From: Pseudocolwellia sp049933045
GTDB lineage: Bacteria; Pseudomonadota; Gammaproteobacteria; Enterobacterales; Alteromonadaceae
Direction: 5' to 3'
Length of the DNA stretch: 64,000 bases
Assembly: GCF_049933045.1 (NCBI RefSeq)
Contig: NZ_CP187926.1
Coordinates: forward strand, 4,216,001-4,280,000
Shown here: piece by piece, positions 9,661 through 18,611 of the stretch
How positions within the stretch are numbered: the first letter of the stretch is position 1
Layout of the letters: each line of letters begins with the position of its first letter
The notes under the pieces: model-generated
What the model was told of the DNA's origin: nothing
The model's input: only the letters and a program-made list of their open reading frames with translations
Database searches by the model: none
Position numbers and translations under genes: made by a program

Positions 9661-9706
9661 GCTCACGTTTTAAGGTAATAAGGCAAGAGAAAGCAGATTT
9701 AAAAAT

Positions 9707-9750
9707 GCTTTCTATTATTCTCTATAAATCATCAAGAGAATAATAGAAGC
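9707..9750. terminator. Hairpin between convergent phzF-like gene and nhaD
   Basis: CTATTATTCTCT (9712-9723) pairs perfectly with AGAGAATAATAG (9735-9746). GCTT/AAGC extends the stem after a one-base bulge. The 11-base loop and position between converging genes fit a shared terminator. Confidence 0.65.
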
Positions 9751-9777
9751 AATCACTTCATAACATTGAACAGCGAC

Positions 9778-11019
9778 TTAATAAAAGTGCTGTGCCAGCA
9801 TTATAGTTACAGCATAGCCAAAAACATAAGCGGCGAATAAAGCAGGGATGTACTTAGAGTAAGACATGAAAGTAATTTCTTTCATTTTACTCATAGCAAT
9901 AATACCTGCTGATGAACCTATAACAAGTAATGACCCACCTACACCTACAGCATATGTTAGTCCTAACCATTGTGGTGTGGTTAACGCTGGATCAGCTTTT
10001 AATAAAGCTGCCGTTAAAGGCACATTATCAAGTAAGGCTGAACCTATACCCGCTAAAAAGCTTGAAACATTTGGATCGAATTTGTTGTAAATTTCAGTAA
10101 TTAATTCTAAAACGCCAACTTCTTTTAGCATGCCTACAATTAACAAAATGCCTAAAAAGAATAGTAAAGTGTCGTATTCTATTTTACGTACATAATCTAA
10201 TATCAAAGTCTCTTCAGTATCTGTTTTGTAAGTTCTTCCCACTAAAAACATAATAGAAAGACCTGACAAGAAAGTTAACACTGGCGGGATTTGAAATAGG
10301 ATATTAAACACCATAGTTAATACGATAGTGCTAAAGAATATTGCAGCAATAACAATATCTATTCTGTCATAGCTTTGTTCTGACGGTGTTATATTCGCTT
10401 GTCCTTTAGTACCAAAAGACAAAATAATCGCTAAAAAGAAAACACTCGCAACAGCAGGAATAAGTAACATCAACAACTCAGATATCTTCACGTGACCATC
10501 TAAAAATATCATTAGTGTGGTTACATCACCTGTGATCAAAGACACACCACCAGAGTTAACAGCGAAAATAGTTAACACAGCCATTTTAAGCTTAGTTTTC
10601 TTATCTAAATCAAAAGATTGTAATAAGGTTAAAGTTACTAGTGTTGCGGTAACGTTGTCACATATAGCTGACAAAACTAATGAGAATAACGCAACTAATA
10701 ACATAAGCCTGCGTTTAGAAAGCTTAGCGGGGAAAAGCTTTTGTACCGCAACCTGAATAACGCCTTTAGCGTTTAAGTAAGCAACAAAAGTCATTGTCGA
10801 CATTAAAAACAACCATAATACGGCGATTTCTAAGAGGTTTTCTTCTAGGTGATGGTTCAGTATGGAATGTTGTTCAGGCTGTGCATGTATAAATAATGCA
10901 ACCCATGAAATACATCCAAAAAATAGAGTGGTTTTAGCTTTATTAATATGTGTTATTTCTTCAAAAATAATACTTAATAAAGCAAGAACAGCAAAAGAAA
11001 TTAGAAGGTATTGAAACAT
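9778..11019 (-). CDS. nhaD: Sodium/proton antiporter, NhaD family
   Basis: A 413-residue inner-membrane protein with about 11-13 helices. ICDNVTATLV and LLDNVPLTAALL are the paired DN-containing helix breaks typical of the ion-transporter superfamily, and VNSGGVSLITGDVTTLM is characteristic of NhaD. The family expels Na+ (and Li+) in exchange for protons at alkaline pH, common in marine bacteria. It is slightly shorter than many NhaD proteins but appears complete. It stands alone; no operon partner is evident. Confidence 0.9.
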   Translation of the reverse strand: MFQYLLISFAVLALLSIIFEEITHINKAKTTLFFGCISWVALFIHAQPEQHSILNHHLEENLLEIAVLWLFLMSTMTFVAYLNAKGVIQVAVQKLFPAKLSKRRLMLLVALFSLVLSAICDNVTATLVTLTLLQSFDLDKKTKLKMAVLTIFAVNSGGVSLITGDVTTLMIFLDGHVKISELLMLLIPAVASVFFLAIILSFGTKGQANITPSEQSYDRIDIVIAAIFFSTIVLTMVFNILFQIPPVLTFLSGLSIMFLVGRTYKTDTEETLILDYVRKIEYDTLLFFLGILLIVGMLKEVGVLELITEIYNKFDPNVSSFLAGIGSALLDNVPLTAALLKADPALTTPQWLGLTYAVGVGGSLLVIGSSAGIIAMSKMKEITFMSYSKYIPALFAAYVFGYAVTIMLAQHFY

Positions 11020-11339
11020 GATATTTAACTCGGTATTAACTAAAATTTAGCAGGCTAGAATGATCCCGCCTAACAGAGGGCGCAATTAGACCATGTATGT
11101 TAATTTATGCTAAATAATTTTTAGAATGATTATAATAAGTAAATCATATATAGAGAGTTAAGTTGCGGAGGAAACTTGTTGAGAGTAAATTTCGTGTTAA
11201 TGAAATTATTTCGTAATGAATTAAAGTTAATTCAAATCAGTTGCTTATACGAATTGTAAACTAAGGGTATTTGCCAAATTAAAAAGCCTTCAAATAACTA
11301 TAATTATCCAAAGGCTTTTAATATTAAATTGTAAGAAAA
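11020..11339. other. Intergenic region upstream of nhaD
   Basis: 320 bases, very AT-rich. It holds the presumed nhaD promoter and, at its right end, the terminator of the 64-residue gene. No other feature was recognised. Confidence 0.5.
11282..11319 (-). terminator. Terminator of the small unknown gene
   Basis: On the minus strand AAAAGCCTT and AAGGCTTTT pair (9 bp), with an inner ATAA/TTAT pairing, and a T-run follows. It sits 21 bases past the stop of the 64-residue gene. Confidence 0.7.
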
Positions 11340-11534
11340 TTAGTAGTAAGTATCTTCTCGGTTATGAGCCTGTGGATCTTCGATTAATTCGTCGAATTCA
11401 ACTTCAAAACTGTTACTTTCGTTACAGTCTGCCATATAAATTCTTCGAGTTGAGCCATCAATTGAGGTAACCGTTCCGCTACCTTTTTTGCTGCCACATT
11501 TCATTCCTACATGAATATCATCAAATTGCATCAT
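11340..11534 (-). CDS. Small uncharacterised protein, 64 residues
   Basis: Not recognised. The product is acidic, with a compact pattern of beta strands: VGMKCGSKKGSGTV, then a short Arg-Arg turn, then MADCNESNSFEVEFDELIEDP. Two cysteines (positions 13 and 37) could bind a metal or form a bridge. AAGGGG four bases before ATG and a clear terminator make it a real transcribed gene. The HVGMKCGSKKGSGTV start resembles small KOW/SH3-like beta-barrels that open with a Gly-rich turn, but this is only a structural impression. Confidence 0.65.
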   Translation of the reverse strand: MMQFDDIHVGMKCGSKKGSGTVTSIDGSTRRIYMADCNESNSFEVEFDELIEDPQAHNREDTYY

Positions 11535-11676
11535 TTCCCCTTAGCTTAACTATGAATAGTAAGGCGTACAAACTAGATTGAGTTATAATTGTAGTACAAT
11601 CTTACAACAATGCACGTCTGATTTTTAATCAACGAACAATCATTATAGGGAGAGAAGTTTTTATATCTAGTCTTTT

Positions 11677-12837
11677 TTACGGGTTAAACTCAATACCTAA
11701 TATTGTCTCTTTGCTAGCCCCTGTTACTGCTGGAATGTTACCTGGAATTTTTTTATCAAAGGCATAAGCAAACCAAGCGAAAGCCGATGCTTCTAACGCA
11801 TCGCTATTAATGTTAATTGTATCGCTACTTGTGACATTAAAGTTATTAAGCTTATGTTTTATAAGATTAAAAAGGTGGGTGTTTAAGGTACCGCCGCCGC
11901 AAAGATATACGTTGGCTTTCGTACTTAAAACATTGATCTGATCGCTAATTGTTTGTGCTGTTAATTCAGTCAATGTGGCTTGAATATCTTCAATCTTTAG
12001 ATCAGCTTGTTGAAGGTCTTTTGCTGAAGCGTTGATAAACTGAGTTATATTTTTGTTTACCCAATCAAGATTAAAATATTCTCTGCCTGTGCTTTTAGGT
12101 GCTGGTAACTTGATATAAGGATCATTGAGGAAATTTTTTAAAAGGGCTGCATTCGTAGTACCCGATTGCGCCCATTCGCCATTACTATCAAACCTGCCTT
12201 GCTTATGTGTTTTATACCAATCATCGATAAGTGCATTTCCAGGACCTGTATCAAAACCTAATATCGACTTTTTAGTGTCTACAGGTAGGTAAGTCACGTT
12301 AGCAATACCACCAATATTTACAACAAATACGTCTTGAAATTCGTTTGGAAATAAAGCCTTATGAAAAGCAGGAACTAATGGAGCTCCTTGGCCGCCTAGC
12401 ACCATATCTTTAGTTCTAAAGTCACCAATAACTCTAATACCCGTTAAAGTGGCTAAAGTTTGATTACAAGTGATCTGCAGCGTAAATGGGGCAGTTATGT
12501 CAGCTGTTATTGTTGGTCTGTGACGGATGGTTTGTCCATGATTACCAATAGCGATAATTTGCTTTCTATCGATTTTTTCTTGGGAAATAAAAGCTTCAAT
12601 AGCTTCAGCAAACTGTTTTGCTAATAAAATATCTAAGGCAAATGCTTTATCTATTTCATTCATGGCAGGTTGATAAAGCTGAGTTATTTGTTGATAGGTA
12701 GTTTCGTCGTAGGTTTGGTAGTAGCTCGCAATAAGTTCAGGCGTATTCGATGAAAAATCAACAAGTGCTAAATCTATACCATCAGCACTTGTTCCTGACA
12801 TGATCCCAATATAAAACTGATTGTTAATTGTGGTCAT
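11677..12837 (-). CDS. anmK: Anhydro-N-acetylmuramic acid kinase
   Basis: 386 residues of the ASKHA kinase fold. GIMSGTSADGIDLALVDF at the N-terminus is the ATP phosphate-binding signature of AnmK, and GNHGQTIRH, GDFR and FDTGPGNALIDDW are the family's other conserved blocks. The enzyme cleaves and phosphorylates 1,6-anhydroMurNAc, recycling peptidoglycan. It shares a TAATG stop-start overlap with the upstream M23 peptidase gene, so translation is likely coupled. The pairing of a wall hydrolase and a recycling kinase is common in marine gammaproteobacteria. Confidence 0.95.
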   Translation of the reverse strand: MTTINNQFYIGIMSGTSADGIDLALVDFSSNTPELIASYYQTYDETTYQQITQLYQPAMNEIDKAFALDILLAKQFAEAIEAFISQEKIDRKQIIAIGNHGQTIRHRPTITADITAPFTLQITCNQTLATLTGIRVIGDFRTKDMVLGGQGAPLVPAFHKALFPNEFQDVFVVNIGGIANVTYLPVDTKKSILGFDTGPGNALIDDWYKTHKQGRFDSNGEWAQSGTTNAALLKNFLNDPYIKLPAPKSTGREYFNLDWVNKNITQFINASAKDLQQADLKIEDIQATLTELTAQTISDQINVLSTKANVYLCGGGTLNTHLFNLIKHKLNNFNVTSSDTININSDALEASAFAWFAYAFDKKIPGNIPAVTGASKETILGIEFNP

Positions 12838-14252
12838 TACTTATTTAATTGTTCTTCTTGCATGCTCAGCATAACTTGATGAGAACCCGCTAGTTCAGCT
12901 AAACGTTGCTCAGCTAAAATAGCAAATTCTGCTTTGTCTTTTTTAGCTAAAGGATTCGCATTAGGTAATTTTACGGTTCTAGGATTACGGTGTACACCGT
13001 TAAGTAAAAACTCATAATGTAAATGCGGTGCTTCAGACATACCTGTTGAACCCACATAACCAATAACGTCACCTTGTTTTACACGTTGGCCTTTTTTAAC
13101 TTTACGTTTTGAAAAATGTAGGTACTTAGTGACAATGTCATTACCGTGTTGAATAAATACATAGTTACCGTTGTATTTGTTATACGCTGACTGAATAACT
13201 TTACCATTACCTGCTGCTACAACTGGCGTACCTGTTTTAGCACGATAGTCAGTACCGTTATGTGCTTTCCATCTTTTTTGTATTGGATGAAAACGTTTAG
13301 GCTTGAAATTAGAACTAATATATCTAAAGCTCACAGGTGCACGTAAAAAGGCTTTACGCATACTCTTTCCTGTCGCTGAGTAATATTCACCATCGCTAAA
13401 GCGTATAGCTTGGAAAGGTTCGTTTTGGTTAATAAATTCAGCAGCTAATATTTTACCAGCACCAATAAATTCACCATCAATGTATTTGTTTTCAAAAACA
13501 ACATGAAAGCTGTCGCCTGATCTAATGTCTAATGCAAAATCAATATCCCAACCAAAAATATTGGCTAAGTTAATGATTTGAGAATCATCTAAACCTGCAG
13601 CAATACCAGCGCTCCAGAAGTTTGATTTGATCGTACCGTGAGCTGTTGTTTCTCTAATTTCTACTGTTTTAGTTTCTACATGTGACTCGTAATGATCTGC
13701 ATTCCAGTTTACATATAAAGTATCTGTTTTATTCAGTGGGTAGTTGAGGGCAACTAATTTACCGCTATCATCTTTTGCTATATGAAGTTGATCGCCAATA
13801 TTAATTTTTTGTAATAACTTTGAATCTTTACCTTTAGCGATACTCAACTCGTGAGTTGTGCGTGGGCTGTAACCTAAACGCTTGAGGATTTTTGCTAAAG
13901 AGTCACCACTTTTTACTTTAGCTGTTTCCCATTCATAGTTTTCAGAAATATCAATTTCGTCTTCAATAATCTCATCGATTGCTGCAGTTTCATTTGCAAC
14001 ACTAGTTTGAACTGAAGGTGTTTGCTTTTCGTTAGATGCAGACTTTTCATCTTTCACTAAAGAAGACGAATTTTGAGGAACAGATAATTTATATCTTTTA
14101 CCAACTTCTAGCGCAGTATCTTGTGTTTGACGACCTGCAGTAGCCTTTTCAGAAGGCAAAATAAGCAAAAGCACAAATATAATAGTACAAATACTAATTA
14201 TAATTTTATGTTGCTTTGGCAGCTCTAGAAAGTAATTATGTATATTATTCAA
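12837..14252 (-). CDS. M23-family murein endopeptidase (MepM/YebA-like)
   Basis: 471 residues. An N-terminal membrane anchor (about residues 18-33) is followed by an OapA/LysM-like wall-binding domain (about 105-165), a Csd3-type middle domain (about 195-315) and a C-terminal lysostaphin-type peptidase. The zinc site is complete: HNGTDY (His, Asp), and HLHYE (His). The family cuts DD cross-links in peptidoglycan to allow growth. The last codons overlap the anmK start. Divergent from tyrS across about 155 bases, as in several related genomes. Confidence 0.92.
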   Translation of the reverse strand: MNNIHNYFLELPKQHKIIISICTIIFVLLLILPSEKATAGRQTQDTALEVGKRYKLSVPQNSSSLVKDEKSASNEKQTPSVQTSVANETAAIDEIIEDEIDISENYEWETAKVKSGDSLAKILKRLGYSPRTTHELSIAKGKDSKLLQKINIGDQLHIAKDDSGKLVALNYPLNKTDTLYVNWNADHYESHVETKTVEIRETTAHGTIKSNFWSAGIAAGLDDSQIINLANIFGWDIDFALDIRSGDSFHVVFENKYIDGEFIGAGKILAAEFINQNEPFQAIRFSDGEYYSATGKSMRKAFLRAPVSFRYISSNFKPKRFHPIQKRWKAHNGTDYRAKTGTPVVAAGNGKVIQSAYNKYNGNYVFIQHGNDIVTKYLHFSKRKVKKGQRVKQGDVIGYVGSTGMSEAPHLHYEFLLNGVHRNPRTVKLPNANPLAKKDKAEFAILAEQRLAELAGSHQVMLSMQEEQLNK

Positions 14253-14407
14253 TCGTTTAACTTCTATTGTCTAAATTTTACGGAAAGGCGAATGAGTAAC
14301 TATAACAAAAAAAAACAAATACAACAGCTATAGGGTTTTATCCTGAGCAAAAAGTGCAGTAGAATTCGTATATAAAATATGAAAAATTATCCCTATTGGA
14401 GCCATGA

Positions 14408-15607
14408 ATGACCGACGTCAGCCAAGCGTTTGAAGAAATTAAACGCGGTGCAGAAGAGATCTTGTTAGAAGATGAGTTACTTGCAAAGTTAAAAAAAGGT
14501 AAGCCATTAAAAATAAAAGCTGGTTTTGATCCTACCGCTCCCGACTTGCACTTTGGACATACAGTGCTTATAAATAAGTTACGTCAGTTTCAACAGTTAG
14601 GTCATGAAGTTATATTTCTTATTGGTGATTTTACTGGAATGATCGGTGATCCAACGGGGAAAAATGTTACACGTAAGCCGTTAACTAAAGAAGATGTATT
14701 AGCCAACGCTGAAACGTATAAAGAACAAGTATTTAAAATTTTAGATCCCGCTAAAACTACAGTAGCTTTTAACTCTACTTGGATGGACCAATTAGGCGCT
14801 GCGGGTATGTTAAAACTTGCTTCTCGCCAAACGGTTGCTCGTATGATGGAGCGTGACGACTTTAAAAAGCGTTATGCTGGTGGTCAAGCGATTGCTATCC
14901 ACGAATTTATGTATCCACTTGTTCAAGGTTGGGATTCAGTTGCTTTAGAAGCTGATGTTGAGTTAGGCGGAACAGATCAAAAATTCAATCTATTAATGGG
15001 TCGTGAATTACAGAAGTCTGAAGGGCAACGTCCTCAAACTGTATTAATGATGCCATTGTTAGAAGGTTTAGATGGCGTGCAAAAAATGTCTAAATCATTA
15101 AACAACTATATTGGTATTACAGATAGCCCAACAGAAATGTTTGGTAAAATGATGTCGATTTCAGATGTATTAATGTGGCGTTATTTTGAATTGTTAAGCT
15201 TTAAGCCGATTGCTGAAATTGAAGCTTACAAAACAGATATTGAGAATGGTGCTAACCCTCGCGATGTTAAAATTAACTTAGCGAAAGAGTTAATTACACG
15301 TTTTCATGATGCAGCTGCAGCTGAAGCGGCTCATCAAGAATTTATTAACCGTTTTCAAAAAGGTGCTATGCCTGACGAAATTCCTGAAGTTGATGTAAAT
15401 TCAGAAGATGGCACTATCGCTATTGCTAACTTGTTTAAAGATGCTGGTTTAGTAGCAAGTACTTCTGAAGCGATGCGTATGATAAAGCAGGGCGCTGCAA
15501 AACTTGATGGTGAGAAGATTGTTGATAATAAACTCTCTATTGAAGCAGGAACAACAGCTGTTTTCCAAATTGGTAAACGTAAGTTTGCTAAAGTTACAGT
15601 GAAATAA
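14408..15607 (+). CDS. tyrS: Tyrosyl-tRNA synthetase
   Basis: 399 residues. Class I signatures are present: LHFGH (HIGH motif) and KMSKS. The KMSKS form and overall sequence match the TyrZ-type subgroup rather than the KFGKT type of E. coli TyrS. A C-terminal S4 RNA-binding domain starts near residue 335. It charges tRNA-Tyr in the cytoplasm. TTGGAG just before the second of two overlapping ATGs supports the start at 14408. A strong terminator follows. Confidence 0.96.
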   Translation: MTDVSQAFEEIKRGAEEILLEDELLAKLKKGKPLKIKAGFDPTAPDLHFGHTVLINKLRQFQQLGHEVIFLIGDFTGMIGDPTGKNVTRKPLTKEDVLANAETYKEQVFKILDPAKTTVAFNSTWMDQLGAAGMLKLASRQTVARMMERDDFKKRYAGGQAIAIHEFMYPLVQGWDSVALEADVELGGTDQKFNLLMGRELQKSEGQRPQTVLMMPLLEGLDGVQKMSKSLNNYIGITDSPTEMFGKMMSISDVLMWRYFELLSFKPIAEIEAYKTDIENGANPRDVKINLAKELITRFHDAAAAEAAHQEFINRFQKGAMPDEIPEVDVNSEDGTIAIANLFKDAGLVASTSEAMRMIKQGAAKLDGEKIVDNKLSIEAGTTAVFQIGKRKFAKVTVK

Positions 15608-15640
15608 ACTTAGCTTTATCTTTCAATGTTTACTTTTATT

Positions 15641-15675
15641 AAGCCAGTAATGATTACTGGCTTTTTTATTTTTTT
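15641..15675 (+). terminator. Intrinsic terminator of tyrS
   Basis: AAGCCAGTAA, TGA loop, TTACTGGCTT: a 10-bp perfect stem followed by a long T-rich tail. Confidence 0.9.
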
Positions 15676-16011
15676 TTTTTACTGATATTAAATTAACCTG
15701 AAAACTGGATAGGCAATTATGCCTAATATTGTTATTTAACCGTCTATCTGCGTTGCCTGCATGGATGCAGGTACTTAGTTTTTATCGGGAATAAAAAAAC
15801 TGTGATTTTATTACTAATAGCCAGCTATTAGTACATAAAACCGTCTTGTTATACGGGCTAAATCCAAACATTAGGAGAAAAGTAAATGATATTTTTTAGT
15901 GAAATCATATCGTCTTATTTTTAAGTTATATGAATCAATGAATTACAAAATTCATTATCCAGAGTTCAGGTTAAATTATCTATTGTCGAAACAAGGTTGA
16001 AAATGTTCGAC
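15676..16011. other. Intergenic region with small hairpin and mini-ORF
   Basis: No normal gene. CCTGCAT-GG-ATGCAGG (15756-15771) is a short perfect inverted repeat. At 15886-15924 an ATG preceded by TAGGAG (good spacing) opens a 12-codon frame ending in TAA. This could be the remnant of a lost gene's start or a small peptide; nothing further supports it. Confidence 0.4.
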
Positions 16012-16566
16012 TTAGTTCGAGCGTTTTTCTTCACCCGTATAAAAAATCATATTATGAAACGTGGCTGGTTTATCTGAAAGGTTACGATAACCATGTTCTA
16101 CATCGGCTTTAAACTTAACAAACTCACCTTGTTTTAAATGATGCCATTGGTTGTTGATGAAATATTCCATTTCTCCATCAATTACAATCAGGTGCTCTAT
16201 CACGCCTTTGCTATGAGGTACCGATATATGTTGATGCGCAGGCTCTAAGGTTAATAACAATATTTCACTTTTTGTTGCAGGATCAAAAGAAAATAAAGTA
16301 GAAACGGCGATGCTTTTTTCTGTAATGAGTTTTTTAGGCTCTATGTTATTACTTTCTAATTCACCAAAGAAATAGGTTAAAGGTAGTTGAAAGCCATTAG
16401 CTATTTCCCATAACTTACTCACGGTAGGACTAGATTCCCCGCGCTCTATTTGACCTAACATCGCTTTAGAAACGCCTGTTTGTTTGCTCGTAGCATCTAA
16501 ACTCCAGCCTTTTTTACTTCTTGCTGACTTTAATTGAAGGCCGATAATGTTATGAGAAAGGTTAAT
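16012..16566 (-). CDS. XRE-cupin transcriptional regulator (SutR/YdcN-like), apparent ATT start
   Basis: 184 residues if begun at 16566. An XRE helix-turn-helix (about 5-65, with TGVSKAMLGQIERGESSP) is followed by a cupin ligand domain (about 95-180). This is the E. coli SutR (YdcN) architecture, and the gene faces ydcO as in E. coli. The usual N-terminus aligns only if translation starts at ATT: from the upstream in-frame TAA down to codon 36 there is no ATG, GTG, TTG or CTG. AAGGAG sits exactly seven bases before that ATT. The first ATG (16461) would delete half the DNA-binding domain. Either a rare AUU initiator is used or an ATG was mutated. A dyad at the ribosome site suggests autoregulation. 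Confidence 0.8.
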   Translation of the reverse strand: MNLSHNIIGLQLKSARSKKGWSLDATSKQTGVSKAMLGQIERGESSPTVSKLWEIANGFQLPLTYFFGELESNNIEPKKLITEKSIAVSTLFSFDPATKSEILLLTLEPAHQHISVPHSKGVIEHLIVIDGEMEYFINNQWHHLKQGEFVKFKADVEHGYRNLSDKPATFHNMIFYTGEEKRSN

Positions 16567-16577
16567 ACTAATTCTCC

Positions 16578-16597
16578 TTGTGCGTTATTGCGCACAA
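16578..16597. promoter_or_regulatory. Dyad between sutR-like gene and ydcO
   Basis: TTGTGCG-6 bases-CGCACAA, touching the ribosome binding site (16574-16579) of the minus-strand regulator and lying about 70-90 bases before ydcO. A likely operator for the regulator itself controlling both divergent genes; binding is inferred. Confidence 0.55.
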
Positions 16598-16666
16598 TGT
16601 TATATATAATGATTATTAGATAAAAATGTTATTCGAGCGTACGTTAAAACATACAAGCGCTTTATT

Positions 16667-17842
16667 ATGGGAGTCTGGTCTTTGTTAGTCAATCGAGTAT
16701 TAAACGCTACCCTTGCTGGTTTTGTTGCTGTTTTAATTGGTTTTACGAGCTCTATTGCACTTATCTATCAAATGGTTATTAACTTTGGTGGTGACTCAGG
16801 TCTTGCCGCGAGTTGGCTCTTAGTTTTAGGTTTATCTCTGGGTGTTAGCAGCATTACTTTGTCTTTACTTTATCGTATTCCTATTTTAGTGGCTTGGTCG
16901 ACTCCTGGTGCTGCATTATTAATTGGTAATGCTCAAGGTTTAAGTCTTAATGAGGCGGTCGCTGGGTTTATCTTTTCTGCAACGCTTATTTTCTTTTGTG
17001 GCATTACGGGCTGGTTTGAAAAACTAATGAATAAAATTCCCTTTCAACTAGCGACAGCTATGTTAGCTGGGGTATTAGTTAATTTTGGAATAGATGTGTT
17101 TGATCAAATGAATACACAGCCCTTACTTATAATTGTTATGTTTGTTGTTTACCTTGTGAGTAAACGTTTTTTACCAAAATATACGATGTTGTTTGTATTA
17201 ACTGCGGGTGTGATCGTTGCCCAAAAAACGGGATTGATTCTTCCTAATGAAGCTGAATTTACTTTTGTTGGCTTCGAATATGTAGTTCCACACTTCACTA
17301 TGCAAAGTGTGCTTGGTGTTGGTATTCCTCTTTTTATTGTAACAATAGCGGCACAAAATCTTCCTGGAATTGCCGTATTAAAAGCACATGGCTATCAAGC
17401 ACCTATATCAAAGGTACTTAGCTTTACGGGATTGGCAAATATAGTTGCAGCACCTTTTGGCGGATATTCATTAAATTTAGCCGCGATAACCGCTGCTTTG
17501 TGTATGACTGAAGATGTTGATAAAGATCCTGGGAAACGTTATTGGGCAGCTATTGCTGGTGGCGTTTTTTATATTCTGATGGGGATCTTTGCGGGATATT
17601 TAATCGGTGTATTTTCTACATTCCCTGCAGCATTAATTTTTTCGCTGGCAGGTATCGCTTTGTTCAGCACAATAACGAATAGCATTAAACAGTCGCTGTC
17701 TGATGATAATTACCTTGAAGCTTCAATGATCACCTTTCTCGTCACGGCGTCTGAGTTAAGCATGTTAGGAATTAGCTCTGTATTGTGGGGATTGATCGCA
17801 GGAATATTTACTTTATTTATAATGAATGTATTCCGTCGATAA
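16667..17842 (+). CDS. ydcO: BenE-family inner-membrane transporter YdcO
   Basis: 391 residues, about 12 helices, similar throughout to E. coli YdcO (benzoate transporter-like, BenE family). Shared blocks include AWSTPGAALL, LNEAVAGFI, TAMLAGVLVNFG, APFGGYSLNLAAITAA and a C-terminal SSVLWGLIAG. Its substrate is not established; the divergent SutR-like regulator points to a sulfur- or aromatic-related role, as guessed for E. coli. The ATG at 16667 has no ribosome site, whereas GGGAG at 16669-16673 is well placed for the in-frame TTG at 16682, which may be the true start (386 residues). The 3' end is copied twice downstream. Confidence 0.85.
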   Translation: MGVWSLLVNRVLNATLAGFVAVLIGFTSSIALIYQMVINFGGDSGLAASWLLVLGLSLGVSSITLSLLYRIPILVAWSTPGAALLIGNAQGLSLNEAVAGFIFSATLIFFCGITGWFEKLMNKIPFQLATAMLAGVLVNFGIDVFDQMNTQPLLIIVMFVVYLVSKRFLPKYTMLFVLTAGVIVAQKTGLILPNEAEFTFVGFEYVVPHFTMQSVLGVGIPLFIVTIAAQNLPGIAVLKAHGYQAPISKVLSFTGLANIVAAPFGGYSLNLAAITAALCMTEDVDKDPGKRYWAAIAGGVFYILMGIFAGYLIGVFSTFPAALIFSLAGIALFSTITNSIKQSLSDDNYLEASMITFLVTASELSMLGISSVLWGLIAGIFTLFIMNVFRR

Positions 17843-18105
17843 GTAAGGGGCTTAATAATGTATAAATGGTTAATAAGTTCTGTCTAGCTCAGTGTATTGC
17901 GGGGGTTGATTGCAGGAATATTTACTTTATTTATAATGAATGTATTCCGTCGATAAGTAAGGGGCATAATAATGTATAAATGGTTAACAAGTTCTATCTA
18001 GCTCAGTGTATTGCGGGGGATTGATTGCAGGAATATTTACTTTATTTATAATGAATGTATTCCGTCGATAAGTAAGGGGCTTAATAATGTATAAATGGTT
18101 AACAA
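17773..18105. repeat. Three tandem copies of a 112-115 bp unit spanning the ydcO 3' end and next gene start
   Basis: Copies start at 17773, 17885 and 17999. Each carries the last 14 or so codons of ydcO with its stop, AAGGGG, and ATG-TAT-AAA-TGG-TTA. Copy 1 is the genuine ydcO end and copy 3 the genuine start of the following gene. The other joins give two nine-codon frames (17858-17887 and 17972-18001), each with its own ribosome site and ending in TAG. The copies differ by a few substitutions and 1-2 base indels, so the duplication is not brand new. Confidence 0.95.
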
Positions 18106-18557
18106 TTATGGGTATTGTTTGCTTTGGTTTTGTAGTTGTATTACTGAGTTTAGGTTATGCACTTAAAGAAAATGAAGCGGCAACAACAGTTCTCAAAAAT
18201 AAGTTAGATCAACAAAGAATTAACGCCACAGATCAAAACTCACCAACAGCTAAGTTAACTTTAGTTGATAAAGACCAAATAAATTTAGATAAGTTAACGC
18301 GCTATAAAAACATTATCGTTAAAAATATCACCTGCGTTAATTCAAAGCAGTGTGTACTTATCGATACTAAAGAAGTTGGATTAAATTGTGTTGTGGCTGT
18401 AAATACTATTGGTGCTTCTTTATTAATGAAAGAATTAAGAAAAGACTTTAAAGGTAAATCCATTCCACAAAACAAATGTGATGTTCAATCTAAGAATTTA
18501 ACGCAAATTTGTGCACAGAATATGTGTCAGGTAGAAGCACTTTTATCAGTTAAGTAG
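18087..18557 (+). CDS. Uncharacterised membrane-anchored Cys-rich protein
   Basis: 156 residues, not recognised. An N-terminal hydrophobic helix (about 5-26) is either a membrane anchor or uncleaved signal, leaving a mainly periplasmic domain. That domain has six cysteines (in TCVNSKQC, LNC, NKC, QIC and NMC), consistent with disulfides outside the cytoplasm. AAGGGG precedes the ATG. It probably shares the ydcO transcript, because only the tandem repeats separate them and no terminator is seen in between. Confidence 0.7.
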   Translation: MYKWLTIMGIVCFGFVVVLLSLGYALKENEAATTVLKNKLDQQRINATDQNSPTAKLTLVDKDQINLDKLTRYKNIIVKNITCVNSKQCVLIDTKEVGLNCVVAVNTIGASLLMKELRKDFKGKSIPQNKCDVQSKNLTQICAQNMCQVEALLSVK

Positions 18558-18611
18558 CATTAAGCTGATTGCTTATCGAGTCAGTTAGTCGCACTTGATT
18601 ACATTTTTAGT

